This document shows positions 25,424 through 33,071 of a stretch of DNA of 37,826 nt, piece after piece (within the stretch, counting starts at the first letter, position 1; every line of letters starts with the position of its first letter). Origin of the DNA: Clostridia bacterium. Its GTDB lineage: Bacteria; Bacillota; Clostridia; Christensenellales; Aristaeellaceae. The stretch is taken from the NCBI GenBank assembly GCA_017512905.1, contig JAFWEL010000112.1:1-37826 (forward strand), written 5' to 3'. The position numbers were made by a program, and so were the translations under genes. Below the pieces are notes generated by a model. That model saw only the letters and a program-made list of their open reading frames with translations. It was not told the origin of the DNA and ran no database searches.

Positions 25424-25972
25424 GTGAAGCGGAAGACAGCGAAGGAGCTGCTGGCGGAATCCTTTCGGGAGCTGGCGCAGGAACGGGACATCGACAGGAT
25501 CACGGTGCAGGATATCGTGAAAAACTGCGGATATTCCATCGCGACCTTCTATCGGCAGTTCAAGGACAAGTACGACCTCATCGCCTGGGACTATGCCCGC
25601 GATCTGCAAAAGCTGCTGGAGCAGGAGGACGGCACCTGGAAGGACTGGCGGCAGTCCCTTTCAGAAGCGGCGAATTATTACGATGAGCAGCGGCAATACC
25701 TCGCCAATCTGCTCACCAATACGAACGGATACGATTCGTTTATCCGGTATATGACCCAGATCCACTTCAACGCCCTGATGAATCGCATTCGGGCTACTTC
25801 CGATCCTGATGGACCGGACAGGAAGACGGAGATGCTCGTGCGGCTATATGGCTTCGGCACGGTCATGCTCACCTGCGAGTGGATTCTGGGAAAATACCCC
25901 GTGAGCCGGGAAACACTGACAGAGGTGTACGACGCCTCGCTGCCGGAGCCGCTGCACATCTATTTCCAATAA
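25424..25972 (+). CDS. TetR-family transcriptional regulator
   Basis: The product is 182 residues from a GTG at 25424, chosen because GGGGAGG sits seven bases upstream. It lies 19 bases after hipA. The TetR N-terminal HTH is at about 5-50 (LAQERDIDRITVQDIVKNCG, YSIATFYRQFKDKYDLI). The remaining helices form the ligand-binding and dimer domain, with the look of the YxaF/DhaS-type group. It is followed by a ferritin-like gene with a palindrome at its promoter, which may be its target. Confidence 0.85.
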   Translation: MKRKTAKELLAESFRELAQERDIDRITVQDIVKNCGYSIATFYRQFKDKYDLIAWDYARDLQKLLEQEDGTWKDWRQSLSEAANYYDEQRQYLANLLTNTNGYDSFIRYMTQIHFNALMNRIRATSDPDGPDRKTEMLVRLYGFGTVMLTCEWILGKYPVSRETLTEVYDASLPEPLHIYFQ

Positions 25973-25994
25973 CAAATGACAGGATGTCGCTGTT

Positions 25995-26013
25995 TTTTCT
26001 CATAATGAGAAAA
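25995..26013 (+). terminator. Palindrome after tetR
   Basis: TTTTCTCAT-A-ATGAGAAAA is a perfect 19-base palindrome 23 bases after the tetR stop. It could be an operator or part of a terminator; the pairing region is AT-rich. Confidence 0.4.
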
Positions 26014-26030
26014 TTTCGCAACATTCTGAA

Positions 26031-26079
26031 TTGATTTATTCCCACCGATCATTACAATAATAGTTGTGATTGCACACAA
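26031..26079 (+). promoter_or_regulatory. Promoter and operator of the ferritin-like gene
   Basis: TTGATT (26031-26036), a 16-base spacer and TACAAT (26053-26058) are followed at about +1 by TTGTG-ATTGCA-CACAA (26064-26079), an inverted repeat of TetR-operator size. The position would block transcription initiation. Confidence 0.55.
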
Positions 26080-26103
26080 TCAAATGATATGGAGGGAAAG
26101 ACA

Positions 26104-26553
26104 ATGACGAAAATCGAGTTCCTGCAGGCGCTGGCAAAGGGCTGGTTCGGCAATTCCCAGCAGCATTCCATTCAGGCTCAGCTTTTGAAGCAGCGCGGCT
26201 TCGGCAAGCTGGCGGACAAGATCATGGCGGAATCCGACGAGGAGTGGGCCGAGGCCAAGAAGGTGAACGCCCGCCTGATCGAGCTGGGCGTGACCCCGAA
26301 GGTGGAGCTGCAGGAGTATCCCGTGTTCACGGACATCAAGGAAATGCTGGAGTACGACTGCAAGGACGCCGCCGAGGCGCTGCCCATGATGAGCAAGGCG
26401 CTTTCGATGTTCGAGGACGATTTCGTGACCCGCAGCATGATCCAGGAGTTCATCGTGGACGAGCAGGATCACTTCAACTGGGTGCGGCAGCACCTGAGCC
26501 TGATGCAGGAGATCGGGATGGAGAACTACCTGATCGAGCAGCTGGGCGAATGA
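26104..26553 (+). CDS. Ferritin-like (bacterioferritin-type) protein
   Basis: The product is 149 residues; TGGAGGG precedes the ATG at 26104. It reads as a four-helix-bundle ferritin-like protein. Helices B and D carry the likely metal ligands: KIMAESDEEWAEAKKVNARL and EFIVDEQDHFNWVRQHLSLM, followed by IGMENYLIEQLG, the typical bacterioferritin end. One usual ExxH pair is altered (EEWAE instead of EIEHA), so the di-iron site may be modified. It probably stores or detoxifies iron. It shares a transcript with a small HTH gene ten bases downstream. Confidence 0.75.
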   Translation: MTKIEFLQALAKGWFGNSQQHSIQAQLLKQRGFGKLADKIMAESDEEWAEAKKVNARLIELGVTPKVELQEYPVFTDIKEMLEYDCKDAAEALPMMSKALSMFEDDFVTRSMIQEFIVDEQDHFNWVRQHLSLMQEIGMENYLIEQLGE

Positions 26554-26563
26554 GGCGAGCGAA

Positions 26564-26746
26564 ATGAATGAGAAGGAAATGATCCTTGAGGCCATGCGCA
26601 AGGCGGGCGAGCCGCTGAACGCGGGCAAGGTCGCGGAGCTGACGGGGCTGGACCGCAAGGTGGTCGACAAGGCCTTTGCGGCGATGAAGAAGGAAGGCGC
26701 CATCGTGTCTCCCATCCGCTGCAAGTGGGAACCCGCTGAGAAGTAA
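26564..26746 (+). CDS. Small winged-helix protein
   Basis: The product is 60 residues, with GAGGCGAG upstream. The sequence (EMILEAMRKAGEPLNAGKVA, ELTGLDRKVVDKAFAAMKKE) is a compact winged-helix fold seen in small Clostridial proteins of unknown role. It ends CKWEPAEK. It lies ten bases after the ferritin-like gene, so it is probably co-expressed. It may bind DNA, or serve as a small adaptor. Confidence 0.7.
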   Translation: MNEKEMILEAMRKAGEPLNAGKVAELTGLDRKVVDKAFAAMKKEGAIVSPIRCKWEPAEK

Positions 26747-26763
26747 GGAACAGGCAAGAGGGC

Positions 26764-26795
26764 AAGGGGCTGACGACATCCATCGCCAGCCCCTT
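26764..26795 (+). terminator. Hairpin between the ferritin unit and ohrR
   Basis: AAGGGGCTG (26764-26772) and CAGCCCCTT (26787-26795) form a nine-pair stem. A T tract is absent, so termination would be partial. Confidence 0.5.
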
Positions 26796-26815
26796 CGTCA
26801 AAGATGGAGATGACG

Positions 26816-27277
26816 ATGGAGAACATTCAGAGCGACGCAAGATGTGATGGCATCCGCCTTCGCAACCAAATCTGCTTTCCGCTGTACGCCTGCGCGAAGG
26901 AGGTCATCCGCCAGTACAGGAGGCCCTTGGAAGCGCTGGGCCTGACCTATACGCAGTACATCGTGATGATGGTGCTGTGGGAGCAGGGCGACATGACGGA
27001 GAGCGCGCTGGGCCACACCGTGCGCCTGGATTCCGGGACGCTGACACCGCTTTTGAAGCGCCTGGAGAAGCAGGGGCTGATCGTGCGCACCCACCCCCAG
27101 AGCCGGGAGCGCAAGCTGTTTCTGTCGTTGACGGAGGAAGGGATGGCGCTGAGGGACCGCGCACTGGAGGTACCCGGGCAGATGAACGGCTGCATCGACC
27201 TGCCGACGGAGGAGCTGATGCAGCTGAAAACCCTGTTGGACAAAGCACTTACAAAAATGGGGAGGACGAGAAAATGA
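26816..27277 (+). CDS. MarR/OhrR-family peroxide-sensing regulator
   Basis: The product is 153 residues from the ATG at 26816 (GGAG six bases upstream); an ATG at 26804 is an alternative. The segment LRNQICFPLYACAKEVIRQY, then LGLTYTQYIVMMVLWE, closely follows OhrR, with Cys20 in the position of the redox-sensing cysteine. The winged helix follows (LGHTVRLDSGTLTPLLKRLE, QSRERKLFLSLTEEG). OhrR proteins release DNA when the cysteine is oxidised by organic peroxides. Its stop overlaps the start of the peroxidase gene (ATGA), consistent with direct control of that gene. Confidence 0.88.
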   Translation: MENIQSDARCDGIRLRNQICFPLYACAKEVIRQYRRPLEALGLTYTQYIVMMVLWEQGDMTESALGHTVRLDSGTLTPLLKRLEKQGLIVRTHPQSRERKLFLSLTEEGMALRDRALEVPGQMNGCIDLPTEELMQLKTLLDKALTKMGRTRK

Positions 27278-27813
27278 TCTATGATTACACTTTGAAGACG
27301 GGCAAGGGCGGAGAACTGAACCTTTCGGACTACAGGGGCAAGGTCATTCTGGTGGTGAACACCGCCACCGGCTGCGGCTTCACCCCGCAGTACGCGCCCA
27401 TCGAGCAGCTGTACCGGGACTATCACGACCAGGGGCTGGAGATCGTGGACATCCCCTGCAACCAGTTCGGCGGCCAGGCCCCCGGCTCGGACGACGAGAT
27501 CCACGAATTCTGCACCGTCCACTACAATACCACCTTTCCGCAGATGAAGAAGGCCGACGTCAACGGCCCAAATGAGCTGCCGCTGTACACCTACCTCAAG
27601 TCCCAGAAGGGCTTTGAGGGCTTCCAGGACCACCAGTACAGGGCGCTGCTGGAGAAGATGTTCTCCGAGGCGGACCCGGATTGGGCCAGCAAGCCGGACA
27701 TCAAGTGGAACTTCACCAAGTTCATCGTCGACCGCCAGGGCAATGTCGTGGCCCGCTTCGAGCCCACCGCCGACATGGCGGAGGTGGAGGCGTGCGTGAA
27801 GGCGCTGCTGTGA
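27274..27813 (+). CDS. Glutathione peroxidase family (thiol peroxidase)
   Basis: The product is 179 residues. The start overlaps the ohrR stop by four bases and has GGGGAGG upstream. The peroxidatic Cys34 lies in NTATGCGFTPQY; the partner residues of the active site are in CNQFGGQ and WNFTKF. A further cysteine in EFCTVHYNTTFP is in the position used for disulfide formation by thioredoxin-dependent members. In bacteria of this type the electron donor is more likely thioredoxin than glutathione. It reduces hydrogen and organic peroxides. The ohrR-peroxidase pairing supports a peroxide response. Confidence 0.93.
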   Translation: MIYDYTLKTGKGGELNLSDYRGKVILVVNTATGCGFTPQYAPIEQLYRDYHDQGLEIVDIPCNQFGGQAPGSDDEIHEFCTVHYNTTFPQMKKADVNGPNELPLYTYLKSQKGFEGFQDHQYRALLEKMFSEADPDWASKPDIKWNFTKFIVDRQGNVVARFEPTADMAEVEACVKALL

Positions 27814-27834
27814 GAAATAACGGAGGGTTAGAGC

Positions 27835-28041
27835 ATGATTACCAAAGAAATGAGTATCGGACAGGTCATGGAAATCGACCGGACAATGGCGCCTATCCTG
27901 ATGGAATATGGGATGCACTGCTTTGGCTGCCCCTTCAGCCAGATGGAGAGTTTGGAGATGGGCTGCGCGGCCCACGGGCAGGACGTCAACGAGCTGGTGG
28001 ATAAGCTGAACGACTATCTGAACAAAAAGGTCGAGGGTTGA
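27835..28041 (+). CDS. DUF1858 domain protein
   Basis: The product is 68 residues with CGGAGGG upstream. It shows the DUF1858 pattern: EMSIGQVMEIDRTMAPILME, then YGMHCFGCPFSQMESLEMGC and AAHGQDVNELVDKLNDYL. Three cysteines (HCFGC and MGC) could hold a metal or form disulfides. DUF1858 domains occur alone or fused to redox proteins such as hybrid-cluster-type enzymes; the function is unknown. It lies 21 bases after the peroxidase gene and is probably co-expressed. Confidence 0.85.
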   Translation: MITKEMSIGQVMEIDRTMAPILMEYGMHCFGCPFSQMESLEMGCAAHGQDVNELVDKLNDYLNKKVEG

Positions 28042-28059
28042 AAAGAGAGGGTAAAGTAT

Positions 28060-28218
28060 ATGAGCGCAGGAACCGTTATACTGATCGTCGTTGCCGTACT
28101 GCTTGTCTGCTGCTGTATCACCCATCGCCGGGTCATCCGGGCGCTTGTGAAGCACGAGCCCATGCCCAAGGCTCCGAAGTGGCATTTCTGGGTGCCTGAA
28201 AAGGGCAGGCGCAGCTGA
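28060..28218 (+). CDS. Small single-pass membrane protein
   Basis: The product is 52 residues. GAGAGGG precedes the ATG. One hydrophobic helix (TVILIVVAVLLVCCCI, about 5-20) is followed by a basic cytosolic tail (THRRVIRALVKHEP, then PKAPKWHFWVPEKGRRS). Three adjacent cysteines at the end of the helix are unusual. No family is recognised. It sits 18 bases after the DUF1858 gene and 20 bases before the ZIP transporter gene, so it belongs to the same transcript. Confidence 0.65.
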   Translation: MSAGTVILIVVAVLLVCCCITHRRVIRALVKHEPMPKAPKWHFWVPEKGRRS

Positions 28219-28238
28219 TTGCGAATGAGGGATTTGAC

Positions 28239-29018
28239 ATGAACGCACAGGTTTGGATGGGCATACTGCTGCCCTTTTTGGGAACCAGCCTCGGCGCGGC
28301 GATGGTGTTCGTGCTGAAGGATCAGATCTCCGACGGCGTTCAGCGGATGCTCACCGGCTTTGCCGCGGGCGTGATGGTGGCGGCCTCCTTCTGGAGTTTG
28401 CTGCAGCCCGCGCTGGAAGGTGCGGAGCAAATGGGAAAGCTGTCTTTCATTCCCGCCGCCGTGGGATTTCTGGTGGGCATTGGCTTTTTGTTGCTGCTGG
28501 ACAACGTGACGCCCCACATGCACATGGATGAGCAGTCCGAGGGCCCGAAAAGCAGCCTTAAGCGCACAACAAAGCTGATCCTGGCGGTGACGCTGCACAA
28601 CATCCCCGAGGGCATGGCCGTGGGCGTGGTCTACGCGGGCTGGGTCGCGGGAGAGACGGGTGTGAGCCAAGCGGCGGCCTTCGCGCTGGCGCTGGGCATC
28701 GCGCTGCAGAACTTTCCGGAGGGGGCCATCGTGTCCATGCCCCTGCGGGCGGCGGGCATGCCGAAGGGGAAGACCTTCTGGTACGGCGTGCTGTCCGGCG
28801 TCGTGGAGCCCATCGCGGCGCTGATCACCATCGCCGCCGCCAGCGCGGTGGTGTCCATACTCCCCTACCTGCTGGCCTTTGCCGCGGGCGCGATGTTTTA
28901 CGTGGTGGTGGAGGAGCTGATCCCGGAGATGTCAGAGGGCGAGCACTCCAACGTGGGCACCGTGGCCTTCGCGCTGGGCTTTGTATTGATGATGGTGCTG
29001 GACGTGGCACTGGGATAG
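28239..29018 (+). CDS. ZIP-family metal transporter
   Basis: The product is 259 residues with seven or eight membrane helices. The metal-binding signatures are in helices IV and V: HNIPEG at 120-125 and QNFPEG at 157-162. A histidine/acidic loop (TPHMHMDEQSEGP, about 91-103) lies between helices III and IV, as is normal for ZIPs. It probably imports zinc, iron or manganese. A DtxR/MntR-type regulator is encoded two genes downstream, and peroxide genes upstream, which fits manganese or zinc supply under oxidative stress (inference). Confidence 0.92.
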   Translation: MNAQVWMGILLPFLGTSLGAAMVFVLKDQISDGVQRMLTGFAAGVMVAASFWSLLQPALEGAEQMGKLSFIPAAVGFLVGIGFLLLLDNVTPHMHMDEQSEGPKSSLKRTTKLILAVTLHNIPEGMAVGVVYAGWVAGETGVSQAAAFALALGIALQNFPEGAIVSMPLRAAGMPKGKTFWYGVLSGVVEPIAALITIAAASAVVSILPYLLAFAAGAMFYVVVEELIPEMSEGEHSNVGTVAFALGFVLMMVLDVALG

Positions 29019-29041
29019 AACAACGACAAGGAGAGTTTACC

Positions 29042-30514
29042 ATGCTTAAGGATTATGAATTCTGGTTTGTGGTGGGCAGTCAGTTCCTGTACGGCCCCGA
29101 GGTGCTTGAGACCGTGGCGACCCGCGCCCAGGAGATGACCGACAAGCTGAACGCCTCCGGCAACCTGCCCTGCAAGCTGGTGTATAAGGTAACCGCCAAG
29201 ACCAACAAAGAGATCACCGACGTGGTGCGCGAGGCCAACTACGACCCGAAGTGCGCGGGCATCATCACCTGGTGCCACACGTTCAGCCCGTCCAAGATGT
29301 GGATCAACGGCTTTGCGAACCTGCAGAAGCCCTATTGCCACTTCGCCACCCAGTACAACCGCTCCATCCCCAACGAAGAGATCGACATGGACTTCATGAA
29401 CCTGAACCAGGCCGCCCACGGCGACCGGGAGCACGGCTTCATCGCGGCCCGGCTGCGGATGCCCCGGAAGGTCATCGCCGGCTACTGGGAGGATGAGGAC
29501 GTCCAGAAGCGGATCGGCAGCTGGATGCGCGCCGCGGTGGGCGTGGCGTTCTCCAAGGGCCTCAAGGTCATGCGCTTCGGCGACAACATGCGCGAGGTGG
29601 CCGTCACCGAGGGCGACAAGGTGGAGGCGCAGATCAAGCTAGGCTGGCAGGTGAACACCTGGCCGGTGGGCAAGCTGGTCAAGACCATGGACGAGGTCAC
29701 CGAGGCGGAGATCGACGCGCTGATGGAGACCTACTGCCGCGAGTACACCCTGAACACCGACGACATCGCCACCGTGCGCTATCAGGCCCGGGAAGAGATC
29801 GCCATGAAGAAGATGCTGGACGCCGAGGGCTGCATGGCCTTTTCCAACACCTTCCAGGATCTCTACGGCATGAAGCAGCTGCCCGGCCTGGCCAGCCAGC
29901 ACCTGATGGCCCAGGGCTATGGCTACGGCGGTGAGGGCGACTGGAAGGTCAGCGCCATGACCGCCATCATGAAGGCCATGAGCGAGGGTATGACCGGCGG
30001 CACCGCCTTCATGGAGGACTACACCTACAACCTGGAGCCGGACGCGAAGTACAGCCTGGGCGCGCACATGCTGGAGGTCTGCCCCAGCGTGGCGGCGGAG
30101 AAGCCCCGCATCGAGGTGCATCCGCTGGGCATCGGCGACCGCGAGCCCCCGGCCCGGCTGGTGTTCGAGGGACACGAAGGCCCCGGCATCGTGGTGAGCC
30201 TCATTGACATGGGCGGCAGGCTTCGTCTGATCGTGCAGGACATCCAGTGCGTCAAGCCCATACTGCCCATGCCGAACCTGCCCGTGGCCCGGGTCATGTG
30301 GAAGGCCTTCCCGGACCTGACCACCGGCGTGGAGTGCTGGATCGCCGCGGGCGGCGCGCACCACACCGTGCTTTCCTACGACGTGACCGCCGAGCAGATG
30401 AAGGACTGGGCGCGGATGATGGACATCGAGTTCGTGCACATCACGAAGGACACCACCGTCGAGGCGCTGGAGCAGCAGCTGTTCCTGAACGATTTGGCGT
30501 GGAAACTGAAATAA
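29042..30514 (+). CDS. araA: L-arabinose isomerase
   Basis: The product is 490 residues, the family length. The start FWFVVGSQFLYG is characteristic. The metal and catalytic residues are in place: Glu298 (GYGYGGEGDWK), Glu325 (AFMEDYTY), His342 (SLGAHMLEVCP) and His440/441 (GGAHHTV). It converts L-arabinose to L-ribulose using manganese, and can accept D-galactose. No araB, araD, transporter or AraR is nearby, so it is an isolated sugar gene between a metal transporter and a metal-dependent regulator. AAGGAGAG precedes the ATG. Confidence 0.95.
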   Translation: MLKDYEFWFVVGSQFLYGPEVLETVATRAQEMTDKLNASGNLPCKLVYKVTAKTNKEITDVVREANYDPKCAGIITWCHTFSPSKMWINGFANLQKPYCHFATQYNRSIPNEEIDMDFMNLNQAAHGDREHGFIAARLRMPRKVIAGYWEDEDVQKRIGSWMRAAVGVAFSKGLKVMRFGDNMREVAVTEGDKVEAQIKLGWQVNTWPVGKLVKTMDEVTEAEIDALMETYCREYTLNTDDIATVRYQAREEIAMKKMLDAEGCMAFSNTFQDLYGMKQLPGLASQHLMAQGYGYGGEGDWKVSAMTAIMKAMSEGMTGGTAFMEDYTYNLEPDAKYSLGAHMLEVCPSVAAEKPRIEVHPLGIGDREPPARLVFEGHEGPGIVVSLIDMGGRLRLIVQDIQCVKPILPMPNLPVARVMWKAFPDLTTGVECWIAAGGAHHTVLSYDVTAEQMKDWARMMDIEFVHITKDTTVEALEQQLFLNDLAWKLK

Positions 30515-30565
30515 GAGAATTTAAATAAGATCGACGGAGCGGCGCAAATGCCCGGAGGGTTAATC

Positions 30566-30961
30566 ATGAAGCATCATTCAAGTAAGTCGTTGACGACTTC
30601 AAGCGAAAACTACTTGGAAGCCGTGCTGATGGTTCAGGAGAAGAAGGTCGTGGCGCGTTCCGTCGATCTGGCACAGAAGCTCGGCGTCAGCAAGCCCAGC
30701 GTCAGCGTGGCGGTACACGCGCTGGAGAATGAAGGCTATCTGATCATCGGCGATGACAAGGCGCTTCGCCTGACAGATGCCGGGAAGGCGATTGCCGAAG
30801 AGGTCTATGAGAAGCATCGCTTTTTCACAAAGGCGCTGATTCGGCTGGGCGTCGATCCCCGGATTGCGGAGGATGACGCATGTCGAATTGAGCATGATGT
30901 CAGCGAGGGAACCTTTTCCATCCTCAAGGCCTATGCACGCAGGTGTACGGGGGAGGTTTAA
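30566..30961 (+). CDS. DtxR/MntR-family metal-dependent regulator
   Basis: The product is 131 residues from the ATG at 30566 (CGGAGGG upstream). The winged helix covers about 8-70 (SSENYLEAVLMVQEKKVVAR, LGVSKPSVSVAVHALENEGY). The dimer and metal domain follows, with KHRFFTKALIRLGV and DACRIEHDVSEGTF, where the Glu-His pair supplies metal ligands. No SH3-like third domain is present, so it is a short form like MntR. Targets may include the ZIP transporter gene upstream. Confidence 0.88.
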   Translation: MKHHSSKSLTTSSENYLEAVLMVQEKKVVARSVDLAQKLGVSKPSVSVAVHALENEGYLIIGDDKALRLTDAGKAIAEEVYEKHRFFTKALIRLGVDPRIAEDDACRIEHDVSEGTFSILKAYARRCTGEV

Positions 30962-30988
30962 GCCAGTCGCTTTAGGAGGGGGATGAGA

Positions 30989-31438
30989 ATGGATCGGCAG
31001 GAAGATATGGAAACACGGGATGAATTGCGCAAACGCATTGGCGACCTTGCATGGGACGTGACCCAGAACGCGGCTACAGAGCGGGCTTTCGCCGGCGAAT
31101 ACGACGATTTCTTTGAAAGGGGCATCTATGTGGACGTGGTCAGCGGCGAGCCGCTGTTTACCTCGCTGGATAAATACGATTCCGGCTGCGGCTGGCCTGC
31201 CTTCACGCGCCCCATTACGGAGAATGCCGTCAGGGAGAAGAGGGATATGTCTCACTTCATGGTTCGCACCGAGGTGCGAAGCGCGGGAGCCGATTCCCAT
31301 CTGGGGCATGTGTTCAACGACGGCCCCGCCGAGCGCGGCGGTCTGCGCTACTGCATCAATTCCGCTGCGCTGCGCTTTATCCCCTTTGATGAGATGGAGA
31401 CCCAGGGCTATGGCGCGTATAAAGCGCTCTTTGAATAG
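30989..31438 (+). CDS. msrB: Peptide-methionine (R)-S-oxide reductase
   Basis: The product is 149 residues. The ATG at 30989 is preferred: AGGAGG is nine bases upstream, whereas the ATG at 30983 is too close to it. The catalytic Cys122 is in [13 protein letters not shown] and the recycling Cys67 in SGCGWPAF. The substrate loop [11 protein letters not shown] is intact. The CxxC zinc pairs of one MsrB subgroup are absent. It repairs R-methionine sulfoxide in oxidised proteins using thioredoxin. It fits the oxidative-stress run of genes. Confidence 0.96.
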   Translation: MDRQEDMETRDELRKRIGDLAWDVTQNAATERAFAGEYDDFFERGIYVDVVSGEPLFTSLDKYDSGCGWPAFTRPITENAVREKRDMSHFMVRTEVRSAGADSHLGHVFNDGPAERGGLRYCINSAALRFIPFDEMETQGYGAYKALFE

Positions 31439-31455
31439 CAAAGGAGGACTGCAAT

Positions 31456-32397
31456 ATGGAAATCAAGGCGGTTAAATTCAGAAAAGACGGGTTTTACACC
31501 CAGCCCTTCGCTTTCGGCGGAGAGGAGGGCATGGACAAGTTCGATCCCAACATCCGCTATCGCGGAAGTTTGCAAAATTACCTGATCGATACGGGGGACG
31601 AGGTCATCCTTTTGGATACCGGCTTCACCGATGCCGTGCCAGAGGAAGTGCCGGATGAAAAGGCTATGGGCTTCACGGGCTACGCCATCTCCGACTACAT
31701 GACCGCGTTCAAGACCATGGGCTATCAGCCGGAGCAGGTGACGAAGATACTGCTGACGCATCGGCACAGCGACCACTCAGGCAGCATTGGCCTGTTTCCC
31801 AACGCGAAGGTCTATGTGAACGCGGACGAACTGGGCGCGGAGGAATTGCAGGGCGTGGACAATCTTGTTCCGGTGAAGTACACCGACGGCCCCTACTATA
31901 ACTTCCCCGAAAGCCAGAAGATCATGGACGGGGTTTATATGGTCAGGGCGAAGGGCCATACTGTGGGCAACAGCGTCGTAATCATCGAAAAGGACGGCCT
32001 GTTCTACATGTTCCATGCAGATATCACCTATGTGGACGAGGCTCTGTATGAGAACAAGGTGTCCGTCGTGTTCGACGATCTGTCTGAATCCCGCGTGACG
32101 CTGGATCGGGTGCGGGAATTTGTGCGCAGCCATCCCACCGTCTACATGGGCACCCACACGCCCCAGGGCTATGAAAACCTGGAGGCCAACCGAGTGATCG
32201 ACCTGGACAATCCGGTGCCGACCGTGTATGCCGATGTGGACTTCTCCGCCGCTCAGGGCACGGGCAAGTACGTCTGCTCCATCTGCGGCTACGTCTACGA
32301 TCCTGCCGAGCACGACGGCGTGGCCTTTGAGGACCTGCCCGAGGACTGGCGCTGCCCGCGATGCAAGCAACCCAAGGAGAAGTTTAACAGAGCGTGA
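31456..32397 (+). CDS. Metallo-beta-lactamase fold protein fused to a rubredoxin
   Basis: The product is 313 residues; AAAGGAGG precedes the ATG. Residues 1-255 form a metallo-beta-lactamase fold with the HxHxDH motif (His102, His104, Asp106, His107) and further ligands His168 (AKGHTVGN), Asp189 (FHADITY) and His234 (MGTHTPQ). Residues 270-313 are a complete rubredoxin: CSIC (274, 277) and CPRC (300, 303). The flavodoxin domain of classical flavo-di-iron enzymes is absent, and the HRHSDH motif is of the zinc hydrolase/lactonase type, not the HxExD type of those oxygen reductases. Separate flavodoxin-like proteins are encoded nearby. The reaction is unknown; a redox-linked hydrolase or a reductase is possible. 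Confidence 0.9.
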   Translation: MEIKAVKFRKDGFYTQPFAFGGEEGMDKFDPNIRYRGSLQNYLIDTGDEVILLDTGFTDAVPEEVPDEKAMGFTGYAISDYMTAFKTMGYQPEQVTKILLTHRHSDHSGSIGLFPNAKVYVNADELGAEELQGVDNLVPVKYTDGPYYNFPESQKIMDGVYMVRAKGHTVGNSVVIIEKDGLFYMFHADITYVDEALYENKVSVVFDDLSESRVTLDRVREFVRSHPTVYMGTHTPQGYENLEANRVIDLDNPVPTVYADVDFSAAQGTGKYVCSICGYVYDPAEHDGVAFEDLPEDWRCPRCKQPKEKFNRA

Positions 32398-32454
32398 ACA
32401 GGGAACGACAGCTATAATCCACGCCTGTGGAAGAGAATAAAGGAGGAATACATC

Positions 32455-32967
32455 ATGAAGATCACCATACTGAACGGAAGCCCCAGGAAGCAGAACACCG
32501 CCGCGATGGTCGAGGCCTTTGCCGAGGGCGCGAAGGCCGCGGGGCATGAGGTCGAGACCATCCAGGTCGGCAAGCTGAAGATCAACGGCTGTCTTGCCTG
32601 CGAATACTGTCATGGCAAGGGCGAGGGCAAGTGCGTCCAGAAGGACGACATGGAGAAGGTCATGCCCGCCTATCAGGACTGCGACATGATCGTGTTCGCC
32701 TCCCCCATCTACTACTTCGACATGACGGCCCAGCTCTCCGCCGCGATCCAGAGGGTCTATGCCATCGGCAAGCCCCCGAAGGCGACGAAGGCCGCGCTGC
32801 TGCTGAGCTCCGCGTCTCCGAATCCCTTTGAGGGCGCGATCGCGACCTACAGGAACATGCTCGCCTTCATGGGCATTGAGGACAAGGGCGTCATCACCGC
32901 CGCGGGCGATGAGAACGGCTCCGAAGCCAAGCTTGCGGAGATCCGCGAATTCGCCAAGGCGCTGTAA
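32455..32967 (+). CDS. NADPH-dependent FMN reductase / flavodoxin-like protein
   Basis: The product is 170 residues with AAAGGAGGA upstream. The FMN phosphate loop is at the start (LNGSPRKQNTAAMVEAF). A cysteine pair in INGCLACEYCHGKGEGKC suggests an iron-sulfur flavoprotein-like or disulfide site. FASPIYYFDMTAQL is the second FMN contact. It likely reduces quinones, iron or flavin with NAD(P)H. It lies 57 bases after the MBL-rubredoxin gene and may supply electrons to it (inference). Confidence 0.9.
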   Translation: MKITILNGSPRKQNTAAMVEAFAEGAKAAGHEVETIQVGKLKINGCLACEYCHGKGEGKCVQKDDMEKVMPAYQDCDMIVFASPIYYFDMTAQLSAAIQRVYAIGKPPKATKAALLLSSASPNPFEGAIATYRNMLAFMGIEDKGVITAAGDENGSEAKLAEIREFAKAL

Positions 32968-32991
32968 CCCTCCAGAAAGAATGCAGACAAG

Positions 32992-33030
32992 CCATGACCA
33001 CAGGTGCCTTAAGAACATCTGTGGTCATGG
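32992..33030 (+). promoter_or_regulatory. Perfect 12-bp inverted repeat between FMN reductase and rrf2
   Basis: CCATGACCACAG (32992-33003) and CTGTGGTCATGG (33019-33030) are exact inverses with a 15-base loop. It may be a terminator for the upstream gene or an operator for the Rrf2 regulator. No T tract follows directly. Confidence 0.6.
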
Positions 33031-33071
33031 GGCTATTATGCAGAACAATGACGGGAATTGGAGGGGTGATA

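Noticed and set aside
26947-28248. 433-codon open frame on the minus strand
   Set aside because: Antisense to ohrR, the peroxidase and DUF1858 genes, all of which are clear families.
31777-33018. 413-codon open frame on the minus strand
   Set aside because: Antisense shadow of the MBL-rubredoxin and FMN reductase genes.
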